Origin: Blastopirellula sediminis
GTDB lineage: Bacteria; Planctomycetota; Planctomycetia; Pirellulales; Pirellulaceae
Length of the DNA stretch: 64,000 nt
Direction: 5' to 3'
Assembly (NCBI RefSeq): GCF_020966755.1
Contig: NZ_JAJKFT010000004.1
Coordinates: 310,001-374,000 of the forward strand
The notes beneath the pieces are model-generated. The model was not told where the DNA came from and did not search any database. It saw nothing but the letters and a program-made list of their open reading frames with translations. Each line of letters opens with the position of its first letter. Position 1 is the first letter of the stretch. Shown here piece after piece: positions 25,709-34,519 of the stretch. The position numbers and the translations under genes were made by a program.

Positions 25709-26959
25709 ATGATCTGGCTACGAAACGCGCTATTTTTCCTTACGATCCCCCTAATCGCCGCCGTCAGTCGTGCTGACGAGTGGCCGCAGATCTTGGGTCC
25801 GACCCGAAATGGCGTCGCCGCCGGCGAGAAACTGGCTGACAAATGGCCGGAAGAAGGTCCGCCGCTCGCCTGGAAAAAGTCGGTCGGCGCCGGATATGCC
25901 GGCCCGGTGATCGCCCAAGGCCAAGTGATTCTGTTCCATCGGATCGGCAATCTGGAAGTGGTCGAATCGCTCGATCTGCAAACCGGCGAAAAAAATTGGA
26001 GCACCAGTTTCGACGCGACCTATCAAGGCTCGATCGTGCGTGACAATGGTCCGCGCTGCACGCCGCTGGTGGCAGGGGATGCGATTATTTTGCTCGGCGC
26101 CGCGGGAAACTTGTACTGCGTTGATTTCGCTACCGGAAAACGACGCTGGGATGTCGATCTGGTCGAGAAGTATGGCGCCCAGGATGGTTATTTCGGGTTT
26201 GGCAGTACTCCGATCGCGATCGACGGCAATGTGCTGGTGAATGTCGGTGGCCGCGGCGATGCGGGGATTGTCGCCTTCGATCGACAGACGGGGAAAGAGA
26301 AATGGAAAGCGACCAACTTCGCCGCGAGTTACGCCGCTCCGTCGTCGGTCACGATCGGCGCGAAGACTTGGGCGATCTTCGTGACGCGGCTCGACGCTTG
26401 TCTGATCGATCCTGAAACGGGACGAATCGGCTTTCAGTTTCCCTTCGGCATGCGGGGGCCAACCGTCAATGGCGCGACTTCGATCGTGTGGGGCGATCAC
26501 TTGTTTGTGACCTCCAGTTACGGCGTTGGGGCAAAGCTGGTCAAGTTTACCGATCACGACTCGAAGGTTTTGTGGGCGAACGACAATTCGATGTCGAGCC
26601 AATACAACACGCCGATTTATCTGAATGGCGCGCTGTATGGAATCAATGGGCGCGAAGATGTCGGCACGGCGTCGCTCACATGCATCGATGCGATGACTGG
26701 AAAAGTTCACTGGACGCGCGAAGGATTTGGAACGGCCCACCTGATTCTGGCGGACGACAAATTGATCGCCATCGCGAACAACGGCGCCGTCTATTTACTG
26801 AAGCCAGATCCGAAGCAGTATCAACAACTGTCCGGCTTCCAAGGATTCAGCGACGTGCCGCGCGCGGTTCCGGCGCTCGCCGACGGCTTGTTGGTTGCAC
26901 GGGACACGTCCGATTCAGGACGCGGGCAATTGAAGTGCTTTCGCGTCGGCAAGAAATAA
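25709..26959 (+). CDS. Secreted PQQ-like beta-propeller protein
   Basis: A 416-residue exported protein; MIWLRNALFFLTIPLIAAVSRA is a signal peptide, then WPQILGPTRNGVA and WPEEGPPLAWKKSVGAGYAGP, the opening typical of planctomycete PQQ/BamB-like propellers. The repeats carry the LDLQTGEKNW, VDFATGKRRWD, FDRQTGKEKW and CIDAMTGKVHW motifs of each blade. No quinoprotein dehydrogenase ligands are evident, so it is likely a binding or scaffold protein. Convergent with the alpha-CTD gene. Confidence 0.85.
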   Translation: MIWLRNALFFLTIPLIAAVSRADEWPQILGPTRNGVAAGEKLADKWPEEGPPLAWKKSVGAGYAGPVIAQGQVILFHRIGNLEVVESLDLQTGEKNWSTSFDATYQGSIVRDNGPRCTPLVAGDAIILLGAAGNLYCVDFATGKRRWDVDLVEKYGAQDGYFGFGSTPIAIDGNVLVNVGGRGDAGIVAFDRQTGKEKWKATNFAASYAAPSSVTIGAKTWAIFVTRLDACLIDPETGRIGFQFPFGMRGPTVNGATSIVWGDHLFVTSSYGVGAKLVKFTDHDSKVLWANDNSMSSQYNTPIYLNGALYGINGREDVGTASLTCIDAMTGKVHWTREGFGTAHLILADDKLIAIANNGAVYLLKPDPKQYQQLSGFQGFSDVPRAVPALADGLLVARDTSDSGRGQLKCFRVGKK

Positions 26960-26963
26960 AAGG

Positions 26964-26993
26964 GCCCGCAGTCGAGAACGGTCGACCGCGGGC
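26964..26993. terminator. Candidate bidirectional hairpin between convergent genes
   Basis: Stem GCCCGC / GCGGGC (26964-26969, 26988-26993) extended inward by GTCGA / TCGAC after a single mismatch. No clear T run on either strand, so termination is only suggested. Confidence 0.4.
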
Positions 26994-27042
26994 AATGTAC
27001 GCTTCCCTGAATGGAATGATCGCTCCTCGCGCGGGCAAGTCG

Positions 27043-27312
27043 TTAGACTGCCATCGGCTGACGGGCTTTGCGGTAAAAACCGATGCTTTCCAGCGATGCG
27101 TAGACTTCTTCCAGCGTCTTCTCACCGAAGTTCGAGATGCTGAGGAGGTCTGCACGCGTGCAGTTGAGGAGGTCTCGAACGGTGAAAATGCCACGTTCTT
27201 CGAGACAATTCGTCGTGCGAACCGTGAGGCCGATTTCCGCGGTGCTCATTTCGAGCTTGGACATCAAGCTTTCTGATTCTTGAGCAGCAGCATTCAGAGG
27301 AATTCGCGTCAT
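27043..27312 (-). CDS. Stand-alone RNA polymerase alpha C-terminal domain-like protein
   Basis: An 89-residue protein. The start at 27312 has GGGAGGGA upstream; the protein begins MTRIPLNAAAQ. Residues about 33-84 match the alpha-CTD helix-hairpin-helix of RNA polymerase: VRTTNCLEERGIFTVRDLL, then LLSISNFGEKTLEEVYASL. In full-length alpha this domain contacts UP-element DNA and transcription factors. Here the assembly domain is absent, so it cannot be part of the alpha dimer core; it may bind DNA or regulators as a separate factor. Small alpha-CTD genes are known from planctomycete annotations, with no assigned role. It is divergent from pcrA. Confidence 0.85.
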   Translation of the reverse strand: MTRIPLNAAAQESESLMSKLEMSTAEIGLTVRTTNCLEERGIFTVRDLLNCTRADLLSISNFGEKTLEEVYASLESIGFYRKARQPMAV

Positions 27313-27535
27313 GGGTTCCCTCCCAGGCAATAGAGTGGAGAATGGTTGCGGTTCTTCCCTGGAACCGCCAATCGGGGCATTCGTTGGGGGCGACTGCGGC
27401 GCCACGTCCTTCGAACTTGAGTTAATATACTCGGCGCGCCCGTTTTGCACAGGACTTTACAAAATATTTAACGGAACAACATTCGTAGTGCTAGCACTTG
27501 TTGGCTATCTCGCTCCTCCTTTCAGCATGTAACGG

Positions 27536-29815
27536 ATGACAGCAGACCCTCATCAATCGCTTACCGATCCGCAGCGCGAAGCGGTGCTGCATGTCGAAGG
27601 ACCGCTGCTTGTTTTGGCAGGTCCCGGCAGCGGTAAGACACGAGTAATTACGCATCGAATCGCACATTTGTTGTCCGAAGGAGTGCGCGCTTCGCAGATC
27701 GCTGCGCTCACCTTTACCAACAAGGCGGCGGACGAAATGCGGACTCGCTTGGACCGTCTAGCGCCCGGTGAACATGTCTGGATCGGGACCTTCCACCGAT
27801 TTTGTGCGCGCCTCTTGCGGCAATACGCCGAATACCGCGGACTGCAGCCGAACTACACGATCTACGACGCGAGCGACTCTTTATCGCTTTTGAAGCGAAC
27901 GATTCGCGAGACCGATGTTCAGCTGACGCATGCCACTCCCGAGCAGGTCGCATCCGCCATTAGCTGGGCCAAGAATCATTTGATCACGGCCGATCGCTAC
28001 ACCGGCGGCGTTAATGCGACCGGTTCGATCGTCGAACGGGTCTATCCCAAGTACCAGGCCGCGCTGCAACAAGCGAACGCCGTCGATTTCGACGATTTGT
28101 TGATGCACGTCACGCTGCTGCTGAAAGAGAACGAAGAGCTGCGGGCCACGCTCGACGATCGGTTCCGCTATATCCTGGTCGACGAGTATCAAGACACCAA
28201 CTTGCCGCAGTACGCGATCGTTCGTGCGCTATCGATCAATCATCCCAATCTGGGCGTCACTGGCGATCCCGACCAATCGATTTACGGGTGGCGCGGCGCC
28301 AACCTGAAGAATATCTTGGAGTTCGAAAGCGACTTCCCCGATGTGAAAGTGGTGCGGCTCGAACAGAACTATCGCAGCACGCCGAACATCCTTGCGGTCG
28401 CCGACGCGCTGATCGCGAACAACAAGCAGCGGAAGAAGAAGTCGCTCTTTACCGATAACCCGGCCGGCAAGCCGGTCCGCTTGATCCAGTACTCGACTCA
28501 TAAGGAAGAAGCGCAAGCGATCGCCGCGCGGATCGCCGCCAACGTCGCCCAGGGCAAACGACGTCCCCGCGACTACGCCATCTTCTATCGGATCAACGCC
28601 CTGTCGCGCACGTTTGAAGATGCGCTGCGACAACAGGGGGTGCCGTACAAGATTGTGAGCGGAGTCGAGTTCTATCACCGGAAAGAAATCAAGGACCTGC
28701 TCGCTTACGCGCTGCTAATGAACAACCCCCGCGACGACGTGGCGTTTGAACGGATCGTCAACGTCCCACGTCGCGCGATCGGCAAGGCGACGCTGCTGAA
28801 GCTGCGCGTCCATGCGGCGATGGAAGGGCTGTCGATGCTCGAAGCGGCGCGAGAGGCCGGCATGGTCGAAGGAATCGCCAGCCGAGGCGCCGTCGCGCTG
28901 GCGAAGTTCGTCGCACTGTTCGATCGACTTTCGACCAAGATCAACGATCCAGTCGAAGAGATCTTGGGCTTCATCCTTTCTGAAACCGACTTCAAGAAGC
29001 AGTACGAAGATTCGGACAACGTCGAAGATCAGAGCCGCTTGGAGAATATCGAAGAACTTCTCTCGTCGGCCCGCGAGTACGACGCCGAACATCCGCATGA
29101 CGGGACGCTCGAGCACTACCTGGAAGAAAAGACGTTGGTCAACGAGACCGACGACTTTGACGCCGAGCTTGATCGCGTCACGCTGATGACGTTGCACGCG
29201 GCGAAAGGGCTGGAGTTTCCGGTCGTCCATATCGTCGCCATCGAACAAGGACTGCTGCCGCACGAACGCTCGCGCGAGAATCCGGAGCAGCTGGAAGAAG
29301 AGCGGCGGCTGTTGTTTGTGGGGATCACCCGGGCGGAGGAAGAGCTCGATATCAGCCTGGCCCGGTATCGCGACTTCCGCGGGAAACGGAACCTGACGAT
29401 CCCGAGCCCGTTTTTGATGGAATTGCCGCGGGAAGAGATGGAGGTAACGGAAGAACAAACCGCCTTTGCCCCCGATTATTCGTACGAAGAGAGCTATTTT
29501 CCCGAATTTCCCATATCGGGTGAAAGGCCACTCGATCTGCCAAGACCTGTGCCGCCGCTCGGGATTACAAATATACGCACGGCCGCTGATCTGTTGGGAG
29601 ATCGGGGCGACGACGCGAAACCGCGGGTCGAACCGAACGCCTTCGTACAGGGAATGGTCGTCACCCACGACGAGTACGGACTTGGCAAGATCATCGCTCT
29701 AAGCGGCGAAGGATCGAAACGGACTGCAACGGTTCGGTTTGCCAGTGGAGCAGGGGAGAAGAAGTTCCGGCTCGCCTACAGTCCGCTCCGACCCGCCAAT
29801 ACCAACCGGCCGTAA
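27536..29815 (+). CDS. pcrA: ATP-dependent DNA helicase UvrD/PcrA
   Basis: A 759-residue superfamily 1A helicase that unwinds DNA 3'-5' in nucleotide excision repair, mismatch repair and replication-transcription conflict handling. Motifs are intact: Q-motif LTDPQREAV, Walker A AGPGSGKTRV (28-37), motif Ia LTFTNKAADEM, motif II VDEYQDTN, motif III GDPDQSIYGWRGA, motif IV/V VRLEQNYRST and TLHAAKGLEFPVV, motif VI GITRAEEEL. The C-terminus (VVTHDEYGLGKII, then VRFASGAGEKKFRLAYSPLRP) is the PcrA-type Tudor-like domain that contacts RNA polymerase. The tail linker region (560-680) is less conserved. Confidence 0.95.
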   Translation: MTADPHQSLTDPQREAVLHVEGPLLVLAGPGSGKTRVITHRIAHLLSEGVRASQIAALTFTNKAADEMRTRLDRLAPGEHVWIGTFHRFCARLLRQYAEYRGLQPNYTIYDASDSLSLLKRTIRETDVQLTHATPEQVASAISWAKNHLITADRYTGGVNATGSIVERVYPKYQAALQQANAVDFDDLLMHVTLLLKENEELRATLDDRFRYILVDEYQDTNLPQYAIVRALSINHPNLGVTGDPDQSIYGWRGANLKNILEFESDFPDVKVVRLEQNYRSTPNILAVADALIANNKQRKKKSLFTDNPAGKPVRLIQYSTHKEEAQAIAARIAANVAQGKRRPRDYAIFYRINALSRTFEDALRQQGVPYKIVSGVEFYHRKEIKDLLAYALLMNNPRDDVAFERIVNVPRRAIGKATLLKLRVHAAMEGLSMLEAAREAGMVEGIASRGAVALAKFVALFDRLSTKINDPVEEILGFILSETDFKKQYEDSDNVEDQSRLENIEELLSSAREYDAEHPHDGTLEHYLEEKTLVNETDDFDAELDRVTLMTLHAAKGLEFPVVHIVAIEQGLLPHERSRENPEQLEEERRLLFVGITRAEEELDISLARYRDFRGKRNLTIPSPFLMELPREEMEVTEEQTAFAPDYSYEESYFPEFPISGERPLDLPRPVPPLGITNIRTAADLLGDRGDDAKPRVEPNAFVQGMVVTHDEYGLGKIIALSGEGSKRTATVRFASGAGEKKFRLAYSPLRPANTNRP

Positions 29816-29844
29816 TCGGGCCGCGTAGTCACCAAGAGAAGCTC

Positions 29845-31302
29845 GTGAAATACGAAAAGATCGCCCAGCTGAAATCGGTAGAACAATTCCGCGAACGTTT
29901 GGAGACGCTCGGAATCTCGCTGCCGTGCGACGATGAGATTTTGACGGCCGAAGCGGGATCTCCGCTCGCCGAACCGCTCGCCTGGGGATCGCTGACGGCC
30001 GGCAATCGCTGGACGATTCATCCGATGGAAGGTTGGGACGCCAATCATGATGGATCGCCTACCGAGCTGACGATTCGCCGTTGGCACAACTTTGGGCTCT
30101 CTGGCGCGAAGATGATCTGGGGTGGCGAAGCGGCGGCGGTGCAACCGGACGGTCGCGCCAATCCGCGGCAGACGATGGCGATCGACAGTAACCTCGACGG
30201 CCTTGCGCAGCTTCGCGGCGCCGCGCTCATGGCGCATCAAGAGGCGTTCGGAAAAGTCGACGATCTGATCATTGGATTGCAGCTGACGCACTCCGGACGT
30301 TTTTGTCGTCCGCTGCCGGATCAAAAACTCCGTCCGCGAATCGCCTACCATCATCCGCTGCTCGACGCCAAGTTTCAGATCAATCCGAGCGACGACTCGG
30401 TCGTCTGGACTGACGAAGAGATCGAAGGCTTGATCGACAGCTATGTCAACGCGGCGCGACTGGCGCGCGAAGTCGGCTACCAGTTTGTCGACGTGAAAGC
30501 GTGTCACGGCTACTTGTTACACGAGTTCCTGGGGGCTCGCTTGCGTGAAGGAAAGTTCGGCGGCGACTTCGAGGGACGGACGCGGTTGCTGAAGACGGTC
30601 ATTCAGCGGATCAAGACCGAGCTGCCAGGAATCGAAGTTGGCGTTCGTTTGAGTGCGTTCGACTTCGTTCCGTATCAGCAAGGGGATGCGGTCGGCGAGC
30701 CGATGGACTTCTCCGGCTGTTTGCCTTACCAGTGCGGCTTTGGCTCTAGTCCCGATAATCCGCTCGAGATTGATCTGACCGAACCGGTTCGTTTGATTCG
30801 CGAGCTGGGAGAAATGGGGGTCATCGGCGTCAACATCAGCTGCGGCAGCCCTTATTACAACCCGCATATTCAGCGGCCGGCGATCTTTCCGCCGAGCGAC
30901 GGTTATCAGCCGCCGGAAGATCCGCTGATCGGCGTCGCCCGGATGATCGACGTCGCGCGGAAGTGCAAAGCGGCGGCGCCGAACGTCACGATGGTGGCGA
31001 CCGGCTTCACCTATCTGCAAGACTATCTGCCGCATGTCGCCCAAGCGGTGGTCCGCGAAGGTTGGATCGACAGCGTCGGTCTGGGCCGCATGGTTCTTTC
31101 ATGCCCGGAACTGCCGGCCGCGACGTTACTGCACGGCGAAATGCAGCGTAAGAAAGTTTGTCGCACCTTCAGCGACTGCACCACCGCGCCGCGCAACGGC
31201 ATGGTCTCAGGCTGTTATCCGCTCGATCCGTTCTACAAAGATCGAGATGAAGCGAAGAAGATGCGCGACATCAAGAAGGCGCAAGTGCCGACCGGCGCCT
31301 AG
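29845..31302 (+). CDS. OYE-family NADH:flavin oxidoreductase
   Basis: A 485-residue FMN-dependent oxidoreductase of the old yellow enzyme type. It starts at GTG 29845, 29 bases after the helicase stop. Barrel signature segments: NRWTIHPMEGWDANHDG near residues 55-70, MIWGGEAAAVQPDGRA, LQLTHSGRFCRP (His in the HSG motif near 150), FVDVKACHGYLLHEFLG, GVRLSAFDFVPY, and VATGFTYLQDYLP, with DSVGLGRMVLSCPE at the end. An extra C-terminal segment (CRTFSDCTTAPRNGMVSGCYPLD) with cysteines may correspond to a short iron-sulfur-type tail as in DCR/enoate-reductase relatives, which is uncertain. The substrate is unknown. Confidence 0.85.
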   Translation: MKYEKIAQLKSVEQFRERLETLGISLPCDDEILTAEAGSPLAEPLAWGSLTAGNRWTIHPMEGWDANHDGSPTELTIRRWHNFGLSGAKMIWGGEAAAVQPDGRANPRQTMAIDSNLDGLAQLRGAALMAHQEAFGKVDDLIIGLQLTHSGRFCRPLPDQKLRPRIAYHHPLLDAKFQINPSDDSVVWTDEEIEGLIDSYVNAARLAREVGYQFVDVKACHGYLLHEFLGARLREGKFGGDFEGRTRLLKTVIQRIKTELPGIEVGVRLSAFDFVPYQQGDAVGEPMDFSGCLPYQCGFGSSPDNPLEIDLTEPVRLIRELGEMGVIGVNISCGSPYYNPHIQRPAIFPPSDGYQPPEDPLIGVARMIDVARKCKAAAPNVTMVATGFTYLQDYLPHVAQAVVREGWIDSVGLGRMVLSCPELPAATLLHGEMQRKKVCRTFSDCTTAPRNGMVSGCYPLDPFYKDRDEAKKMRDIKKAQVPTGA

Positions 31303-31326
31303 CGATTCGCCCAAACGTGCGGCCGA

Positions 31327-33129
31327 CTACTCGTCGGCCTTTTTCGTTTCTTGCCAGTCGCGGAGCTCGAAGCAGGCCATCTCTTCGCCGTTTCGCAGGA
31401 AGAGCTTGCCGTCGGCGACGACCGGATGATTCCAGGTCTTGTTGGCGAAGACGCGGAACTTGGTAATCTCTTCGTGTCCTTCCGGAGTCGCTTGGACCAG
31501 GGCGAGTTCGCCATCTTCGCTGACGACGATCAAGACTTTGGCGTCTTCGACCAGTAACGTCTGGCCGTGACCATAGCGGCCTCCCTTCCAGATGCGATCG
31601 CCGGTGGCGACGTCGATGCAGGTGAAGATCCGATCGTCAAAGCCGTAGAAGTGGCCGTCGAGCTGCACGAAGTCGTTGAAGTAGGGCTTCAGGTTGCGGG
31701 AGGTCCATTCTTCGGTCGCTGACCAAGCTTCGGCGGCATGCTTGATGTCGAGCTTCCGCGTTCCCATGCCGAGTCCCGTGCCGACATAAACCGAATCGGC
31801 GACGATTTGCGGCTGAACCACGCGATTACCGGGCTCGATGTCCCACTCGTTTTCCCAGAGGATTTTTCCGTCGGCCGGCGCGATTCCTTGCACGCCCCAG
31901 TCGGAGATCATGATCACCTGATCGACCCCACCTAACTTCGCCAGGTGGGGCGAGCAATAGCTATGCTTTCCTTTTCCTGCGGTCCATTTCAAATCGCCGG
32001 TCTCCGCGTCGTACGCGACGACCGATTTGTCGGCCTTGGATTGATCGCCGGCGAATGCGATTACGAGGTTGCCGACGACCAACGGCGAGCCGGAGAAGCC
32101 CCATTCCGGCGTTTTCGCGTTGAGATCCTCGACCAAATCGCGTTGCCATACTTCGGCGCCGTCGGCGGCGTTGATGCAGGAGACGTAGCCCGAGCCTCCT
32201 TGCGTGAAGAGTTTGCCATTGTGAAAGGTGGGGGTGGCTCGCGGACCAGGTCCCGCCAGCGGTTCCTCGAAACGCGTTTCGATGGCGTATTGCCAGACCG
32301 GCTCGCCGGTTGATGCGTCGTAGCAGGTGACCAGTTCTTCTTCGCCACGTTGTTCTTGAGTGACGATCTGTTGGCCGATCACGCAAAACGACGACCAGCC
32401 GGGACCGACGCTGCGGCGCCAAAGTTCCTTCGGCGGTTCTTTGTCCCAATCGGTGGCGAAGGTGACGCCGCGCACGACGCCATCACGCTGCGGACCACGG
32501 AAGCCAGGCCAGAACGAAGTTGCGGCGGTGAGCGACTCGGCGTCGGGCGCCGCCTGCGTTTGCGAAGTTTCTTTCTGGTTGGCCAGCAGCGTCTCCTCGG
32601 TTGTAGGGCTCCAGCGCGGTGCAAAGTCGGCGGTAATCGTGCCGCGAACCCCTTCCATGCGGAGACAAAGCACGAGCACGGTCGTCGTCACCATCACGGC
32701 GACGAGCGCCGCCCGCTGGACCGACCAACCAAGCGGGATCGCCAACAGGGCGACTGCTCCGCAGGCGACAACCGTCCAGGGAAAGATCACCACGCCCAGG
32801 ACCATCGCGTTCATTGACGAGTGAGAAAGGAAGATCGCCGTCAGGATCAGCGCCGTCACCAAGGCGATCGCGCCCAGGCGTTCCTTCCAGGGGATCTGCG
32901 AGAATGCGACCAACCACAGCCCGGTTAGCCCCATTCCGATGAGCGCACCCCACATCAGCGACATAAAATGGAACAAGGTGCTGGGAGCGATTTGGCCTGG
33001 AATCGTGATAGCCGCCAACAGCAGCGCGGCAATGACGATCAGCGGCCAGATTCTCGGCTGGGGGACCGTCGCCGCCGGAGGAGTGGACGGATCCTGGTTT
33101 TCAGGTCGATTTGTCGAGATATCGCTCAT
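31327..33129 (-). CDS. Membrane-anchored PQQ-like beta-propeller protein
   Basis: A 600-residue protein. A cytoplasmic tail of about 25 residues is followed by about five membrane helices between 28 and 170 (for example IWPLIVIAALLLAAI, ALIGMGLTGLWLVAF, LVTALILTAIFL, VVIFPWTVVACGAVALLA, ALVAVMVTTTVLVLCL), then a PQQ-like propeller (WPGFRGPQRDGVVRG, then TCYDASTGEPVWQY, CINAADGAEVWQ, AYDAETGDLKW). This membrane-plus-propeller layout is common in planctomycetes and unassigned in function. It is divergent from the MarR gene at 33262, which may regulate it. Confidence 0.8.
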   Translation of the reverse strand: MSDISTNRPENQDPSTPPAATVPQPRIWPLIVIAALLLAAITIPGQIAPSTLFHFMSLMWGALIGMGLTGLWLVAFSQIPWKERLGAIALVTALILTAIFLSHSSMNAMVLGVVIFPWTVVACGAVALLAIPLGWSVQRAALVAVMVTTTVLVLCLRMEGVRGTITADFAPRWSPTTEETLLANQKETSQTQAAPDAESLTAATSFWPGFRGPQRDGVVRGVTFATDWDKEPPKELWRRSVGPGWSSFCVIGQQIVTQEQRGEEELVTCYDASTGEPVWQYAIETRFEEPLAGPGPRATPTFHNGKLFTQGGSGYVSCINAADGAEVWQRDLVEDLNAKTPEWGFSGSPLVVGNLVIAFAGDQSKADKSVVAYDAETGDLKWTAGKGKHSYCSPHLAKLGGVDQVIMISDWGVQGIAPADGKILWENEWDIEPGNRVVQPQIVADSVYVGTGLGMGTRKLDIKHAAEAWSATEEWTSRNLKPYFNDFVQLDGHFYGFDDRIFTCIDVATGDRIWKGGRYGHGQTLLVEDAKVLIVVSEDGELALVQATPEGHEEITKFRVFANKTWNHPVVADGKLFLRNGEEMACFELRDWQETKKADE

Positions 33130-33201
33130 TTTGACGCTCCTGATATCGCCGCGTTGGGTTGAATTCGCTATCGATAGGTTTGCGAAACGCAGCTAAGCGG
33201 A

Positions 33202-33230
33202 AATTTATAGACCGGTACACAATTTGTCAA
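33202..33230 (-). promoter_or_regulatory. Candidate promoter and MarR-type operator for the propeller gene
   Basis: On the minus strand, TTGACA (33230-33225) precedes an AT-rich -10 (TAAATT with 17-base spacer, or TATAAA with 15), about 75 bases before the ATG at 33129. An imperfect palindrome spans 33216-33230, overlapping the -35. A regulator gene lies on the other side of the gap, so repression by it is plausible. Confidence 0.35.
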
Positions 33231-33261
33231 TCAAGCGGCTGTCAAGATTTCGAGAAGCGAT

Positions 33262-33693
33262 TTGAATTCAGAAGAAGTAGCGGAAAAAATCGGGCGATTT
33301 GGGAAGGCGTTTTCCCAGTGGCTGGAAGTTGAAATGGCCGCCGCCGGAACGACGGCGTCGCGGGCTCGACTCCTTTACGCCCTGAAATGCGGCGGCACCA
33401 GCAAGATGAGCGATCTGAGCAATCGGCTGCAGGTCACGCCCCGCAATATCACCAAGCTGGTTGACGCACTGGAAAGCGAAGGGCTGGTCGAGCGCAATCC
33501 GCATCCCGAGGACCGCCGCGCTACGCTGATTTCGCTGACCGATCGCGGCATGCTGACGGTCAAAGAAACGATTCTGAAGAACGACGTGGTGTTGCAATTG
33601 TTTGAAGAATTGCCGGACGCCGATCGGGTCGAACTGGGGCGAATTCTTGAGCAACTATTGGGCGGACTGTCGCGACGCGGGTTCTCGGCGTAG
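33262..33693 (+). CDS. MarR-family transcriptional regulator
   Basis: A 143-residue winged-helix regulator starting at TTG 33262 with GAGAAG upstream. The recognition helix and wing (MSDLSNRLQVTPRNITKLVDALESEGLVERNPHPEDRRATLISLTDRG) match MarR. MarR proteins usually repress an adjacent divergent gene and are released by small phenolic or lipid ligands or by oxidation. The neighbour across the 132-bp gap is the membrane propeller gene; a second MarR gene follows at 33873. Confidence 0.85.
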   Translation: MNSEEVAEKIGRFGKAFSQWLEVEMAAAGTTASRARLLYALKCGGTSKMSDLSNRLQVTPRNITKLVDALESEGLVERNPHPEDRRATLISLTDRGMLTVKETILKNDVVLQLFEELPDADRVELGRILEQLLGGLSRRGFSA

Positions 33694-33747
33694 GCGTCGC
33701 ATGGTTCGTCTGGCGCGATAATTCTTTCGCACTCACAATACTACCTT

Positions 33748-33770
33748 CCCATTAATATGGCATTAATGGG
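33748..33770. promoter_or_regulatory. Palindrome upstream of second MarR gene
   Basis: Arms CCCATTAAT (33748-33756) and ATTAATGGG (33762-33770) are perfect inverted repeats with a 5-base spacer; typical size for a dimeric winged-helix regulator site. Confidence 0.45.
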
Positions 33771-33807
33771 GGCATGTGCGCGTTTGCGCGGTATTTCTCG
33801 CCAAAGG

Positions 33808-33835
33808 TTGACACGAACTCTTTCGTGCACGAAAG
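33808..33835 (+). promoter_or_regulatory. Promoter element with 16-bp perfect palindrome upstream of second MarR gene
   Basis: TTGACA at 33808-33813 is followed by CTTTCGTGCACGAAAG (33820-33835), a perfect 16-bp palindrome, ending about 37 bases before the ATG at 33873. A bound MarR dimer here would block transcription, suggesting autoregulation. No good -10 box was found. Confidence 0.45.
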
Positions 33836-33872
33836 TAATGCAAGCCCTACTACGATGTATCTGGAAGCTTGC

Positions 33873-34445
33873 ATGGGAGTTCATGACCCATTGGAAGAGC
33901 AGATCGCGTTCGCTTTACGGCGGATTATGCGGTCGATTGATCTCGAGTCGCGACAGCTGTTGCACGAGATCGGGCTCACCTTCCCGCAACTCGCCGCGCT
34001 TCAGGCGATTGGCCGCTTACAGCCGACCACGGTCGGTAAGGTCGCTAGTTCCATTCATCTTGGTCACGCCACGCTGACCGGCATTCTGGACCGCTTGGAA
34101 AAGCGCGGTCTGGTGGTTCGCGAACGTAGCGAAAATGACCGTCGCCACATTAGCGTTCGTCTGACCGAGTCGGGTCAGACATTGCTCGATAAGGCGCCTC
34201 CACTGTTGCATCGTCCGTTTCAGCGCCAACTCGATCGGTTGGAAGTTTGGGAGCGGATGCAGGTCGCCGCGACGCTGGAACGCGTCGCCTCGATGATGGA
34301 GAACTCGGGCGGCTGGTCGGCCAATGTGGTTGATCCGCAATCAGTCGACGGGGCGGTCGACGACAGATACGCAAGCGAAATCGACTCGGCACGCCGCTTG
34401 CAAAGTAAAGACGGACTTCGTCCAGGGAGGCGATCCGATCCTTGA
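33873..34445 (+). CDS. MarR-family transcriptional regulator upstream of sucrose-phosphate synthase
   Basis: A 190-residue winged-helix regulator. The ATG at 33873 follows GGAAG at 5 bases; a further in-frame ATG at 33855 lacks a ribosome binding site. The core (LTFPQLAALQAIGRLQPTTVGKVASSIHLGHATLTGILDRLEKRGLVVRERSENDRRHISVRLTESG) is the MarR DNA-binding domain. The last 50 residues are a polar, unusual tail. Two palindromes upstream suggest autoregulation, and the sucrose-phosphate synthase gene begins 74 bases downstream on the same strand, so the regulator probably controls it, perhaps in response to osmotic or redox stress (inference). Confidence 0.85.
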   Translation: MGVHDPLEEQIAFALRRIMRSIDLESRQLLHEIGLTFPQLAALQAIGRLQPTTVGKVASSIHLGHATLTGILDRLEKRGLVVRERSENDRRHISVRLTESGQTLLDKAPPLLHRPFQRQLDRLEVWERMQVAATLERVASMMENSGGWSANVVDPQSVDGAVDDRYASEIDSARRLQSKDGLRPGRRSDP

Positions 34446-34519
34446 CCAACCCAACGAAATTCGAGCGTTCGACTATTTCCAAAATCGTCGAACGCCAGAC
34501 AGACAGAGGGAGGTAGTTG

